From assembly GCF_019599465.1 (NCBI RefSeq), contig NZ_RKLR01000003.1, positions 496,001-560,000 of the forward strand: a stretch of DNA of 64,000 nucleotides. The letters are read 5' to 3'. The notes under the pieces are model-generated. The model was not told the DNA's origin and searched no databases. It saw nothing but the letters and a program-made list of their open reading frames with translations. Below are positions 35,949 through 43,400 of the stretch, in pieces (position 1 is the stretch's first letter; the number at the start of each line of letters is the position of its first letter). The DNA is from Haloarcula rubra. Its GTDB lineage: Archaea; Halobacteriota; Halobacteria; Halobacteriales; Haloarculaceae. A program made the translations under genes and the position numbers.

Positions 35949-36455
35949 ATGCCAGACATTGACTTGCAAGAAGAACAGGAGCCGTTGAAAAACGAGTACG
36001 AGGAGAATCCGGAGGCAGCACAGATCTCGTTGACCGCGACCGGTGAGGAGCAGGACGACGTCCGGGCCTGTAGCGTGGATATCGGGCGAGCGATCTACGA
36101 GGCAGAGCTCCACGAGGGGGCGGGTGGGCCCGGTGTGGCAGCTTGTTCGGGAGACCTGTTGTTGGGGTCATTGGCGGCCTGCTCGCAGTTGACCGCACAG
36201 GCCGTAGCGGAGAACTTCGGCGTCAACGCCGACATCAGTGTGGAGGCCAGCGGAGACCTCGATCTTCGCGGGACACTGGGCATCGACGAGGATGCACCGG
36301 TCGGGTTCGAGGGTATCCGTCTGGACGTGTCTGTCGACGGCGACCTCGCTGAGGACACGCAGGCCGCGCTCCAGAAGTATACCGAACGATACTGCGTCGT
36401 GTACCAGACGCTGGCGGAGCCACCCGCGATCGAGACGGCCTGGTCGTTTGAGTAG
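35949..36455 (+). CDS. OsmC family protein, second copy
   Basis: 168-residue OsmC-type protein, distinct from the one at 5862. Both peroxidatic/resolving cysteine regions appear: AACSGDLLLGSLAACSQL (first Cys in GSLAAC) and TERYCVVYQTL. The N-terminal 40 residues (MPDIDLQEEQEPLKNEYEENP) are an added acidic lead. Codon use is slightly less G/C-rich than in core genes. ATG at 35949, with a weak taataac TATA-like word 20-25 bp upstream. Confidence 0.75.
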   Translation: MPDIDLQEEQEPLKNEYEENPEAAQISLTATGEEQDDVRACSVDIGRAIYEAELHEGAGGPGVAACSGDLLLGSLAACSQLTAQAVAENFGVNADISVEASGDLDLRGTLGIDEDAPVGFEGIRLDVSVDGDLAEDTQAALQKYTERYCVVYQTLAEPPAIETAWSFE

Positions 36456-36762
36456 GTGGGTTTGGGCTGCGGAGGTCGGCAGCGGCGGTTGGTAGGAATC
36501 GGCTGGGAACAAGTCGGCCAGTCGACGACATCGTGGGAGACGTCGCGTTCGAGCCGTGGCTCCGGCGGCCGATCGAGAACGCCTCTCGGTGAAGGGATAG
36601 GATGTGGCTTGCGTGGATGGAACAGAGGGACGTCGCTGTGGTCACCGCTTTAGTGGAATATCGCTCCCGAGCACTTCGATATCCACATCGCGCTACCAAC
36701 GACAGAGAGGATCCGAACAGAGCGGGACCGACTACCGCATCGCGACGTCGGTATCAGGTCAG
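36456..36762. other. intergenic stretch, no supported gene
   Basis: 307 bp. A 22-codon frame ending at 36592 (VGDVAFEPWLRRPIENASR) has good codon use but no clear start and may be a gene remnant. An imperfect inverted repeat, GTGGAATATCG (36653-36663) and CGATATCCAC (36677-36686), is present. Confidence 0.4.
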
Positions 36763-37386
36763 TCACTTCCCCGTGACGAGCACTGCTCCCCGCATCCCAA
36801 AGAGATTTTCTCGGATAGGATCTAGCCCCATTTTGACGAGGAACGCATCGAACGCTGGATACGGCGTGCCGTGGGGATGGCAGAAGTAGAGATACGTACC
36901 ACTCTCCTCGAACGTGTACGTGAACGAGTTCGGCGCTGCCGCATGCTCGTCGAAGAGCATCCCATGGTCACCCGTAGTCGCCGGATCAGACGGGTCACCG
37001 GCAGCTTCGTTGTACGACGTCACGGAGTGATGCGCTGCTACCCACCGCCAGGTGATTTCGGTTCCAGGGGACACTTTGACTACCTGCGGGTCGAATGCGA
37101 AGGGGCCCTGCTCTTCTGGGAATGGCGCATCGATATTCGTGAAGGAACCCACCGAGATATCTACTTCAGATTCACCAGTTCGATTGGCTATGCCACCATC
37201 CCAGGGATCGTCGTTCCACTCCGCTTCGTCGTTCAGGAACGCACCGATACCGTTGCCCCGTCCGTATCCGTTGCCTCTATCGTCGTTGTTGCCAGCACTC
37301 GCGGTAGCTGTCCAAGTTAGACAGCCTACAGCGCCGGCTCCAATCGATTTAAGCACTGATCGTCTGCTTCTGTAAGATTCTATCAT
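36763..37386 (-). CDS. halocyanin-like blue copper protein, Tat-exported
   Basis: 207-residue plastocyanin-type protein. Tat signal SRRSVLKSIGAGAVG near the start; copper ligands in WVAAHHSVTSY (His), YLYFCHPHGTPY (Cys and His) and FGMRGAVLV (Met). A Gly/Asn-rich spacer (GNNDDRGNGYGRGNG) follows the signal. It should be a membrane-outside electron carrier. Codons such as ATA, AGA and CTA and lower GC distinguish it from neighbours, so it is likely acquired. ATG 37386 begins MIESYRSRR; the longer start is unsupported. Confidence 0.85.
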   Translation of the reverse strand: MIESYRSRRSVLKSIGAGAVGCLTWTATASAGNNDDRGNGYGRGNGIGAFLNDEAEWNDDPWDGGIANRTGESEVDISVGSFTNIDAPFPEEQGPFAFDPQVVKVSPGTEITWRWVAAHHSVTSYNEAAGDPSDPATTGDHGMLFDEHAAAPNSFTYTFEESGTYLYFCHPHGTPYPAFDAFLVKMGLDPIRENLFGMRGAVLVTGK

Positions 37387-37587
37387 ATGGCCAATACAAA
37401 TGTACGTTTGGGGTAATGAACGATAGTTATACGTTTGTTTTCTTGGAGCCGATTGATGGGTAGTCAGTGACTTCGTCACGGTGTTCGGGTTACAATGATT
37501 GTTGCTTTCTGTGTTCGATGGCGAAGGTTTCCACTGAATTAGTTGGTCGGCGGTTTTATTTCGCTAATAGTTCCCGTGGCCTAGAAC

Positions 37588-37935
37588 GTGGTTGGCATTG
37601 TCATCTTTACTGCGGGGCAGGAGGAGGGCTATCAGGGCTATCAACGGTCAGTGGCCGACGGCTACGAACCCGGTGAGGTCGCGGTTTTTCTCCCTACTGA
37701 GTTTATAGCTCGAGTTCGCGAGGATACACCGAGACGGCTGTGGGGGACCGCCGTCGTTGATACCTGGCGGAAGGTCGAACAGGGCGATATCGACATCGTC
37801 CATCGCGATGGCGGGTGCGTCGCTCAGGCGCGTGTGCTATCGACATCTGGACAACGTCGAATTACCGGCTCACTTGTACGACAGAGAAGGGGTTTCTTGG
37901 GACGCGGCGAACTTCTGGCTCTTCTCTCCGGGACT
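37588..37935 (+). pseudogene. frameshifted remnant of an unrecognised gene
   Basis: GTG frame from 37588 reads VVGIVIFTAGQ... YEPGEVAVFLPTEFIARVREDTPRRLWGTAVVDTWRKVEQGDIDIVHRDGG; after about 37810 the protein-like continuation (RHLDNVELPAHLYDREGVSWDAANFWLFSPGLP) is in another frame. No stop closes it before the YihY gene. Lower GC and codons like TTT, ATA and CTA suggest foreign origin. Family not recognised. Confidence 0.4.
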
Positions 37936-37944
37936 GCCACCCGT

Positions 37945-38979
37945 TCAGTCGTCGGGCCACCACCGGAGTGTCATCGCCACCGAGTCGTCCAGTCCGAACA
38001 CGCTCGGCTCTCGCTCGACGGTGGCGGTCTGTGGCGTGACCAGCACGATTGTCTCCTCGCCGACGGTTATCGTCACGGCTTCTTCGCCGTCGACGAGCCG
38101 GTCGGCGAGGCCGTCGAGGTCAGACAGCAACACGGCACGGTCGACGGCCGCGTGCTCGTCGGTTGCCCGTTCGGTGACGCCGCCGACGACCGGCGCGATG
38201 TCGACGTCCGCGGAGCGGTTCGAGAGGACGGCGTTGACGACGGCACCGAGCAACACGACGAGGCCGACGACGTAGAGCCACGTCAGGAGGACGAGGATGC
38301 TGGCGACGAGGTTGGACCCGGCGCCGCCGGATTTGAACGTGGTAAAGAGCGCCTGTGCGACGGTGAGGCCGACCGCAGCGAGGGCCGTTCCGGGGACTAC
38401 CTCGGCCACCGTGACGTCGGTGTCGGGGAAGACGTAGTACATCGGGTAGAACACGACGAACAGGCCGACGGCCGTCGTCGTCCCCCGGAACAGGGTGCCG
38501 AGGACGCCGTCGCCCGATACCGAGACGAAGTTTCCGACGAGGGAGACGCCGACGATGGCGACCGCGACGGTGGCGAGCAACAGCAACCCGTCCAGCAGTT
38601 GGTCGCCGAAGGTGTTCTCGCTGCTGGTCTCGTAGATATCCGAGAAGGCGGTGTCGAGGCCGCGAAAGATACGGAGCGCACCCCAGACGAGGAACGCGAG
38701 GCCGAGCAGGGAGACGGAGGCGTCCGCCTCGGTCAACCCCTGCTGGATGAGTTCGCTGGACTGCTCTGTCAGCACGGCCCGCATGATGCCGACGACGGAG
38801 TCGCGGAGGACGACGTTCTGCGTCCGCTGGACGAGGGTCAGGACGAGCAACAACAGCGGGAGGATAGAGAGGAACGCGTGGTAGGCGATAGAACCGGCCA
38901 TGAACGTTATCTTCTCTGTCCTCGCCTCGTGGATAATCGCCCGCAGTACCTCCGTCCCGCGGGCGGCGTCGACTCGCAT
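37945..38979 (-). CDS. YihY/virulence factor BrkB family membrane protein
   Basis: 344-residue polytopic membrane protein of the YihY/BrkB family. The start MRVDAARGTEVLRAIIHEARTEKITFMAGSIAYHAFLSILPLLLL is a family hallmark; further helices are at 135-155, 175-200, 210-230 and 245-265. The C-terminal 75 residues are hydrophilic, with GGVTERATDEHAAVDRAVLL. The role is not established; suggested links are to membrane integrity or transport. The ATG at 38979 is preferred over longer starts that add basic sequence. Confidence 0.88.
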   Translation of the reverse strand: MRVDAARGTEVLRAIIHEARTEKITFMAGSIAYHAFLSILPLLLLVLTLVQRTQNVVLRDSVVGIMRAVLTEQSSELIQQGLTEADASVSLLGLAFLVWGALRIFRGLDTAFSDIYETSSENTFGDQLLDGLLLLATVAVAIVGVSLVGNFVSVSGDGVLGTLFRGTTTAVGLFVVFYPMYYVFPDTDVTVAEVVPGTALAAVGLTVAQALFTTFKSGGAGSNLVASILVLLTWLYVVGLVVLLGAVVNAVLSNRSADVDIAPVVGGVTERATDEHAAVDRAVLLSDLDGLADRLVDGEEAVTITVGEETIVLVTPQTATVEREPSVFGLDDSVAMTLRWWPDD

Positions 38980-39118
38980 AGCCGGCCTTCGGTGCCCCCG
39001 CGCAAATAGCCGGCGTCCCGCGACTAATTGCCCACAAATGCCGCACGGCACGCCGACGCACGATTCGGCATACTCCGAACGGCCGGTTATTGCCGTACCG
39101 CGATTAGCTCCGGTCAGG

Positions 39119-40234
39119 ATGTTGTTCGACTCGACGACGCTGGGGACGCTATCGCTCGACAACCGGGTCGCGCTCGCGCCGATGACGCGGGTGAGCGCGA
39201 CTGCCGACGGACGGGCCACCGAAGCGATGGCCGAGTACTACGCGAAGTTCGCCGAAGGCGGGTTCTCGATGCTCGTCACGGAGGGCGTCTACACCGACGA
39301 CGCCTACAGTCAGGGCTATCTGAACCAGCCCGGACTGGTCACCGACGACCACGTCGACGCGTGGACGCAGGTCACCGAGGCCGTCCACGACGCCGGCGCA
39401 CCGGTCGTCGCTCAACTGATGCACGGCGGGGCACAGACTCAGGGGAACCCTCACGTAGACGGCGAGACGACGCTGGCACCGTCGACCGTCGGCCCCGACG
39501 CCGAGAAAGCCGATGCCTACGGCGGGAGCGGCGAGTTCCCGGAGCCGAAGCGAGCGACACGGGCAGACCTAGACACCGCTCGCGAGGGGTTCGTCGACGC
39601 CGCGACGAACGCGCACGAGGCCGGGTTCGACGGCGTCGAGATTCACGCCGCCAACGGCTACCTCCTCAACGAGTTCCTCGCGGCCGACATGAACCAACGT
39701 GACGACGAGTACGGCGGCGGCCCGGAAGCGCGGGTCCGGTACCCCGAGTCCGTCGTCTCCGCCGTCAGCGAGGCCGTCCCGGACGACTTCGTCGTCGGCG
39801 TCCGAATCTCGCAGACGCGAGTGACCGACGAGGAGTACGCGTGGCCCGAAGGCGAGGACGCCGCCTCGGTGTTCTTCGAGCGCCTCTCCGCCGCCGGCGC
39901 GGACTACGTCCACACGACGGAACCGGACGCGACCAGCCCCACGTTCGGTGACGACGGCCCGACGCTCGCCGAGGCCGCCGTCGAACACGTCACGGAAGGG
40001 ACGGTGGTCGTCGCCAACGGTGGCCTCGGTGACCCCGACGCCGCCCGGCAGGCAGTGGCCGACGGGGCCGACCTCGTGACGCTGGCGACGAGTGCGCTCG
40101 CGAATCCCGACTGGCCTCGCCGGGTCGCAGACGACGACGGGTTGACGGCGTTCGACCCCGCGCGGTTCCTCGCGCCGATGGCGACGATTTCGCCCCACGA
40201 ACGCCCCGGCGAAGCGTCGACAGCCGACGACTGA
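39119..40234 (+). CDS. NADH:flavin oxidoreductase (Old Yellow Enzyme family)
   Basis: FMN-dependent ene-reductase-like TIM barrel, 371 residues. Motifs: LDNRVALAPMTRVSA, VVAQLMHGGAQ, GFDGVEIHAANGYLLNEFLAADMNQRDDEYGG (substrate/FMN site), VVGVRISQTR and the phosphate site VVANGGLGDP. The product ends shortly after the barrel, so it lacks the C-terminal Fe-S and FAD domains of 2,4-dienoyl-CoA reductases. Substrate unknown. Confidence 0.9.
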   Translation: MLFDSTTLGTLSLDNRVALAPMTRVSATADGRATEAMAEYYAKFAEGGFSMLVTEGVYTDDAYSQGYLNQPGLVTDDHVDAWTQVTEAVHDAGAPVVAQLMHGGAQTQGNPHVDGETTLAPSTVGPDAEKADAYGGSGEFPEPKRATRADLDTAREGFVDAATNAHEAGFDGVEIHAANGYLLNEFLAADMNQRDDEYGGGPEARVRYPESVVSAVSEAVPDDFVVGVRISQTRVTDEEYAWPEGEDAASVFFERLSAAGADYVHTTEPDATSPTFGDDGPTLAEAAVEHVTEGTVVVANGGLGDPDAARQAVADGADLVTLATSALANPDWPRRVADDDGLTAFDPARFLAPMATISPHERPGEASTADD

Positions 40235-40284
40235 ACCCCGACCGCCGACGTGGGCTTATGCCGCTCCAGCCCATAGAACGTCCC

Positions 40285-40695
40285 ATGAGCGAACACGAGG
40301 GCGAGCTGCCGGACAACGACGAGGAGTGGCGGGAGATGCTGACCGAGGAAGAGTACCGTATCCTCCGCGAGGCCGGCACGGAACCGCGGTTCAGCAGCGA
40401 CCTACTGGACGTCAAGGAGTCGGGTGTGTTCACCTGCGCCGGGTGTGGGGCCGAACTGTTCGACAGCGACGAGAAGTTCGACTCCGAGACCGGGTGGCCG
40501 AGTTTCTGGGACGTCTACGACGAGGGGACCATCGAGACGCGACTGGACGAGAGTCACGGCATGCGCCGGACAGAAGTGGTCTGTGCCTCCTGTGAGGGGC
40601 ACCTCGGTCACGTCTTCGACGACGGCCCCGAACCGACCGGCAAGCGCTACTGTATCAACGGCGCGGCGCTCGACTTCGAACCCGACGAGGCGTAA
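40285..40695 (+). CDS. msrB: methionine-R-sulfoxide reductase B
   Basis: Reduces methionine-R-sulfoxide in oxidised proteins. The 136 residues have the full domain: two zinc CxxC pairs (TCAGCGAEL and VCASCEGHLG), ETGWPSFWD, HGMRRTEV, and catalytic Cys in KRYCINGAALDF. A TATA-like ttatgcc 27-30 bp upstream of ATG 40285 supports this start. A glutaredoxin gene lies 0.7 kb away, a plausible redox partner. Confidence 0.94.
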   Translation: MSEHEGELPDNDEEWREMLTEEEYRILREAGTEPRFSSDLLDVKESGVFTCAGCGAELFDSDEKFDSETGWPSFWDVYDEGTIETRLDESHGMRRTEVVCASCEGHLGHVFDDGPEPTGKRYCINGAALDFEPDEA

Positions 40696-40736
40696 CCACC
40701 ACCAGACTCATCTTCCGGGCGACGAGACGCTACGCA

Positions 40737-41417
40737 GTGACAACCGAACCCGACACCGACGCCAGCGTCGCCGACACAGGCGGACAGGACACGCCCCTGC
40801 TCTCTCCGGCCCTCGAGACGTTCCCGTGGCTCGAGGCGAGCACGGCGGCTCTCGGCACCTTCGTCGTCGAGTATCTGGCCGTCGCGGCGCTGTTCGTCGT
40901 CGGTCCCTCGTCGGTCGACCGGAGCGTGCCCGCCATCGACTCGACGGCGGCAGTGTTCGTCCAGTACGCCCACGTCCTCTTCAACGCCCACCACGTCCCG
41001 ACAGTGCTGAAAGCGTCGATACAGATAGCCGGGTCGCCGTTCGGGAACGACCTCTACCTCGCGCTGGCCAGCGGCGGGGCGAGCGTTCCCCCGGTCGTCT
41101 ACTTCCTGATTCCGATGGTCGCGTTGACCGTCGCCGGCGGCCTGTTCGAGGGCCGACGGCGGCCGAACCCGACCGGTGGGCGTCTCCGGGAGGCGGCGCT
41201 GGTGGGGGTCGGTTTCACCGTCGGCTACCTCGCCGTCGGCCTCGTCGGGGCGCTGACGCTGGTCCAGCGGTGGGACCTCACGACGGCCGAGGGCGTCGTC
41301 GGGTCGGCCAGCCAGCAGCCGGACCCTTACTTCACCGCCGTCCTCTTTCTCCTGTTCCCGATGGTGTTCTTGCCCATCGGCGCGGCGATGATGTACGGGC
41401 GGGGCGCTCAGGCGTAG
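40737..41417 (+). CDS. polytopic membrane protein, uncharacterised
   Basis: 226 residues, GTG start (VTTEPDTDASVADTGGQD). About four to five membrane helices: residues 38-58, 70-90, 118-138, 150-172 and 198-218. GNDLYLALASGGASVPPVVYFLIPM and the final MMYGRGAQA are the only distinctive parts. No family recognised. Its stop overlaps the convergent glutaredoxin gene by 10 bp. Confidence 0.7.
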   Translation: MTTEPDTDASVADTGGQDTPLLSPALETFPWLEASTAALGTFVVEYLAVAALFVVGPSSVDRSVPAIDSTAAVFVQYAHVLFNAHHVPTVLKASIQIAGSPFGNDLYLALASGGASVPPVVYFLIPMVALTVAGGLFEGRRRPNPTGGRLREAALVGVGFTVGYLAVGLVGALTLVQRWDLTTAEGVVGSASQQPDPYFTAVLFLLFPMVFLPIGAAMMYGRGAQA

Positions 41418-41647
41418 GTCTGTTCGGCGAACTCCAGAATACGGTCGGACTCGGCCATCGTGACGCCGTACTCGTCGTCGACGAGGACCGGCACGCCGCG
41501 CTGGCCCGAGACGCGTTTGACCTCGTCTCGGTCCGAGTGGAGTGCGTCGACCCAGATGCTCTCGTACTCGACGCCGAGTTCGTCCAGTCGGTCGGCCACT
41601 TTCTCACAGTAGGGACAGCCGTCCAGTTGATAGAGCGTTCGGCTCAC
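41408..41647 (-). CDS. glutaredoxin family protein
   Basis: 79-residue thioredoxin-fold protein beginning SRTLYQLDGCPYCEKVADRLDELGVEYE with active-site CPYC; the later GVPVLVDDEYGVTMAESDRILEFAEQTY holds the cis-proline (GVPVLV) and glutathione-site-like residues. Haloarchaea use gamma-glutamylcysteine rather than glutathione. The GTG at 41647 gives the standard start; ATG at 41674 would add nine residues. Confidence 0.88.
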   Translation of the reverse strand: MSRTLYQLDGCPYCEKVADRLDELGVEYESIWVDALHSDRDEVKRVSGQRGVPVLVDDEYGVTMAESDRILEFAEQTYA

Positions 41648-41710
41648 GGACGGCTCTAGCGGAGCGAGACGCAAAGAACGTGTGGTCGACGGCGACGAGG
41701 GACCGCCCGC

Positions 41711-42175
41711 TTACTCGTACAGCCAGGTCTCGTCGACCTGGTCCCAGTCGACGAGTTCCTCCTCGTCGAAGAAGAGCGCGATTTCGCGCTCGTTCGCGCC
41801 CTCGTCCTCGTGGTCGGAGCCGTGGATGACGTTCCGACCGAGGTCCAGCCCGTAGTCACCGCGGATGGTGCCGGGGGCGGACTCGGCGGGGTCCGTCTCG
41901 CCCATCATGTTGCGGACCTGTCGGGTCGCGTCCTGTCCCTCCCAGACCATCGCGAAGACCGGCCCGGACGTGATGAAGTCCACGAGGCCGTCGAAGAACG
42001 GCTTGTCCTCGTGCTCGCCGTAGTGTTCCTCGGCGAGGTCCTGGTCTATCTGCATGAACTTGCCGGCGACCATCTTCAGGCCGCGGTCCTCGAATCGGGA
42101 GACGATGTCACCGACGAGGCCGCGCTGGACGCCGTCCGGCTTGACCATCACGAAGGTTCGCTCGGCGTCGGACAT
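41711..42175 (-). CDS. ndk: nucleoside diphosphate kinase
   Basis: Exchanges the terminal phosphate between NTPs and NDPs via phospho-histidine. The 154 residues contain [24 protein letters not shown]-type [11 protein letters not shown], and the catalytic His in [25 protein letters not shown]. Last gene of the rpl7ae-rps28e-rpl24e-ndk operon, a conserved haloarchaeal order; its start overlaps the rpl24e stop by 1 bp. Confidence 0.95.
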   Translation of the reverse strand: MSDAERTFVMVKPDGVQRGLVGDIVSRFEDRGLKMVAGKFMQIDQDLAEEHYGEHEDKPFFDGLVDFITSGPVFAMVWEGQDATRQVRNMMGETDPAESAPGTIRGDYGLDLGRNVIHGSDHEDEGANEREIALFFDEEELVDWDQVDETWLYE

Positions 42176-42525
42176 CAGGCTTCGGCCTCCTCGGCTTCTT
42201 CCTCGTCCTCGTCTTCGGTGTCCTCGGCGTCGTCCGCGTCGGCCTCGTCGGGTTCGGCCTCCTCCTCGGCGGCTTCGAGGTCGGGAGCGGCGTCGGCCGC
42301 TTCCTCGTCGTCGGCCTCGGACTCCTCGGTGGTCTGCTTCTCGCCGCTCGCGTTGTAGCCGGACTCCGTCCAGCCGAGGTTGCGAGCTTCCCGACCGAGG
42401 TCGGCGTTGTTCTCACACTTCGAGGAGCAGAAGTGGATGGTCGTGCCGTCGTTCCGGACGAGCATCGTGCCCGTGCCGGGCTCGATGTCCGCGCCGCAGT
42501 AGTCACATTCGCGCGTCTGTGGCAT
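42175..42525 (-). CDS. rpl24e: 50S ribosomal protein L24e with acidic tail
   Basis: Zinc-ribbon ribosomal protein. The first 60 or so residues are the family domain: [19 protein letters not shown] and [23 protein letters not shown] with CxxC...CxxxC ligands. The rest (about 55 residues, [15 protein letters not shown]-like) is a long acidic low-complexity tail that other archaeal L24e proteins lack or have much shorter. Third gene of the operon, 2 bp downstream of rps28e. Confidence 0.92.
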   Translation of the reverse strand: MPQTRECDYCGADIEPGTGTMLVRNDGTTIHFCSSKCENNADLGREARNLGWTESGYNASGEKQTTEESEADDEEAADAAPDLEAAEEEAEPDEADADDAEDTEDEDEEEAEEAEA

Positions 42526-42527
42526 CG

Positions 42528-42755
42528 TTACTGCCCCCCGATGGAGTCGGCTTCGCGGGCCGTCTCGCGGAGCTGGAGCACGTCGCCCTCCCGGACGGGA
42601 CCCAGGACGTTGCGCGTGATGATACGCCCCTGGTTCTCGCCCTCGCGGATGCGGCACTTGACCTGCATGGCCTCGCCGTGCATCCCCGTTTTGCCGACGA
42701 TCTCGATGACCTCGGCGGGCGTGGCGCCGTTGCCTTCGGATTCCTCAGCACTCAT
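42528..42755 (-). CDS. rps28e: 30S ribosomal protein S28e
   Basis: 75-residue OB-fold small-subunit protein: [50 protein letters not shown], ending [12 protein letters not shown], the diagnostic archaeal/eukaryotic S28e C-terminus. It lies 11 bp after rpl7ae and 2 bp before rpl24e. Confidence 0.96.
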   Translation of the reverse strand: MSAEESEGNGATPAEVIEIVGKTGMHGEAMQVKCRIREGENQGRIITRNVLGPVREGDVLQLRETAREADSIGGQ

Positions 42756-42766
42756 CCGTCGTCACC

Positions 42767-43129
42767 TCACCGAAGCTCCTCGACCTTCGCGGCGATGTCC
42801 TCGACGTCGCCCTCGGCCTCGCCCGAATCGACGATGGCGGCGGCGGCCGAACCGACTTCGAGACCCGCGGCGTGGCCCAGGTCGTCCTGCTGTTCGACGA
42901 AGATGAAGGGGACACCCTTCTCGTCGGCCAGCTCGGGGATGTGCATGACGATCTCCTCGGGCTGGACGTCCTCGGCGACGTAGACGAGCTCTGCGGAGCC
43001 GCGCTCGACGGCCTTGGTCGTCTCGTTGGTTCCCTTCTTCACGCTGCCTGTGTCTCGTGCGACTTCCAGCGCCTCGAGGGCGTCGTCCTCGAGGTCCGCC
43101 GGAACGTCGAAATCTACGTATACTGGCAT
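42767..43129 (-). CDS. rpl7ae: 50S ribosomal protein L7Ae
   Basis: K-turn RNA-binding protein found in the ribosome, box C/D and H/ACA RNPs and RNase P. The 120 residues include [46 protein letters not shown], the canonical RNA-contact and fold residues. Start ATG 43129 ([13 protein letters not shown]) is preceded by a strong SD-like ggaggtga, unusual in this mostly leaderless genome, and by a structured leader. Leads the operon rpl7ae-rps28e-rpl24e-ndk. Confidence 0.96.
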   Translation of the reverse strand: MPVYVDFDVPADLEDDALEALEVARDTGSVKKGTNETTKAVERGSAELVYVAEDVQPEEIVMHIPELADEKGVPFIFVEQQDDLGHAAGLEVGSAAAAIVDSGEAEGDVEDIAAKVEELR

Positions 43130-43225
43130 TTGTATGGTCACCTCCTGCGCGCGGGCTCAGGCTCCCCCGCCGTCGCGGGCGTTCCCGCGGCGCACCGCGG
43201 CGGTGCGCGTAGTCCTAAAAGGGCT
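43130..43225 (-). promoter_or_regulatory. rpl7ae promoter and structured leader
   Basis: TATA-like ccttttagga (about 43213-43222) predicts a start near 43191 and a leader of about 60 nt. Perfect inverted repeats: 43190-43208 (8-bp arms) and 43174-43189 (6-bp arms, 4-base loop), then a GC stem around gcggg...cccgc enclosing GGA and TGA, and the SD ggaggtga. Archaeal L7Ae can bind K-turn-like elements in its own leader, so autoregulation is plausible. Confidence 0.55.
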
Positions 43226-43400
43226 GGGAGCATCATCAACCCGGCACAGGCTGTACCCCATTCTGTGCCACCGGCCCTAAAAGCGCTTTCGAAGCCGAAA
43301 CGGCGTGCGAACGCGGTGCACAGCCATCGTCCGGGGACCGTCCGTGACCACGGTCGAGGGAACCGTCACGCCCATGCCTCCGCCGGTGCCACTCGTCAGT

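Noticed and set aside
36653-36686. Terminal inverted repeats of an insertion sequence
   Set aside because: Arms are short, imperfect and only 13 bp apart, with no transposase.
34010-37944. Integrative element bounded by att sites at tRNA-Thr
   Set aside because: No integrase and no second copy of the tRNA-Thr 3' end found; only a decayed insertion is suggested.
37588-39009. 473-codon plus-strand frame
   Set aside because: Most of it is antisense to the YihY gene; only the first 115 codons or so lie outside and are treated as a remnant.
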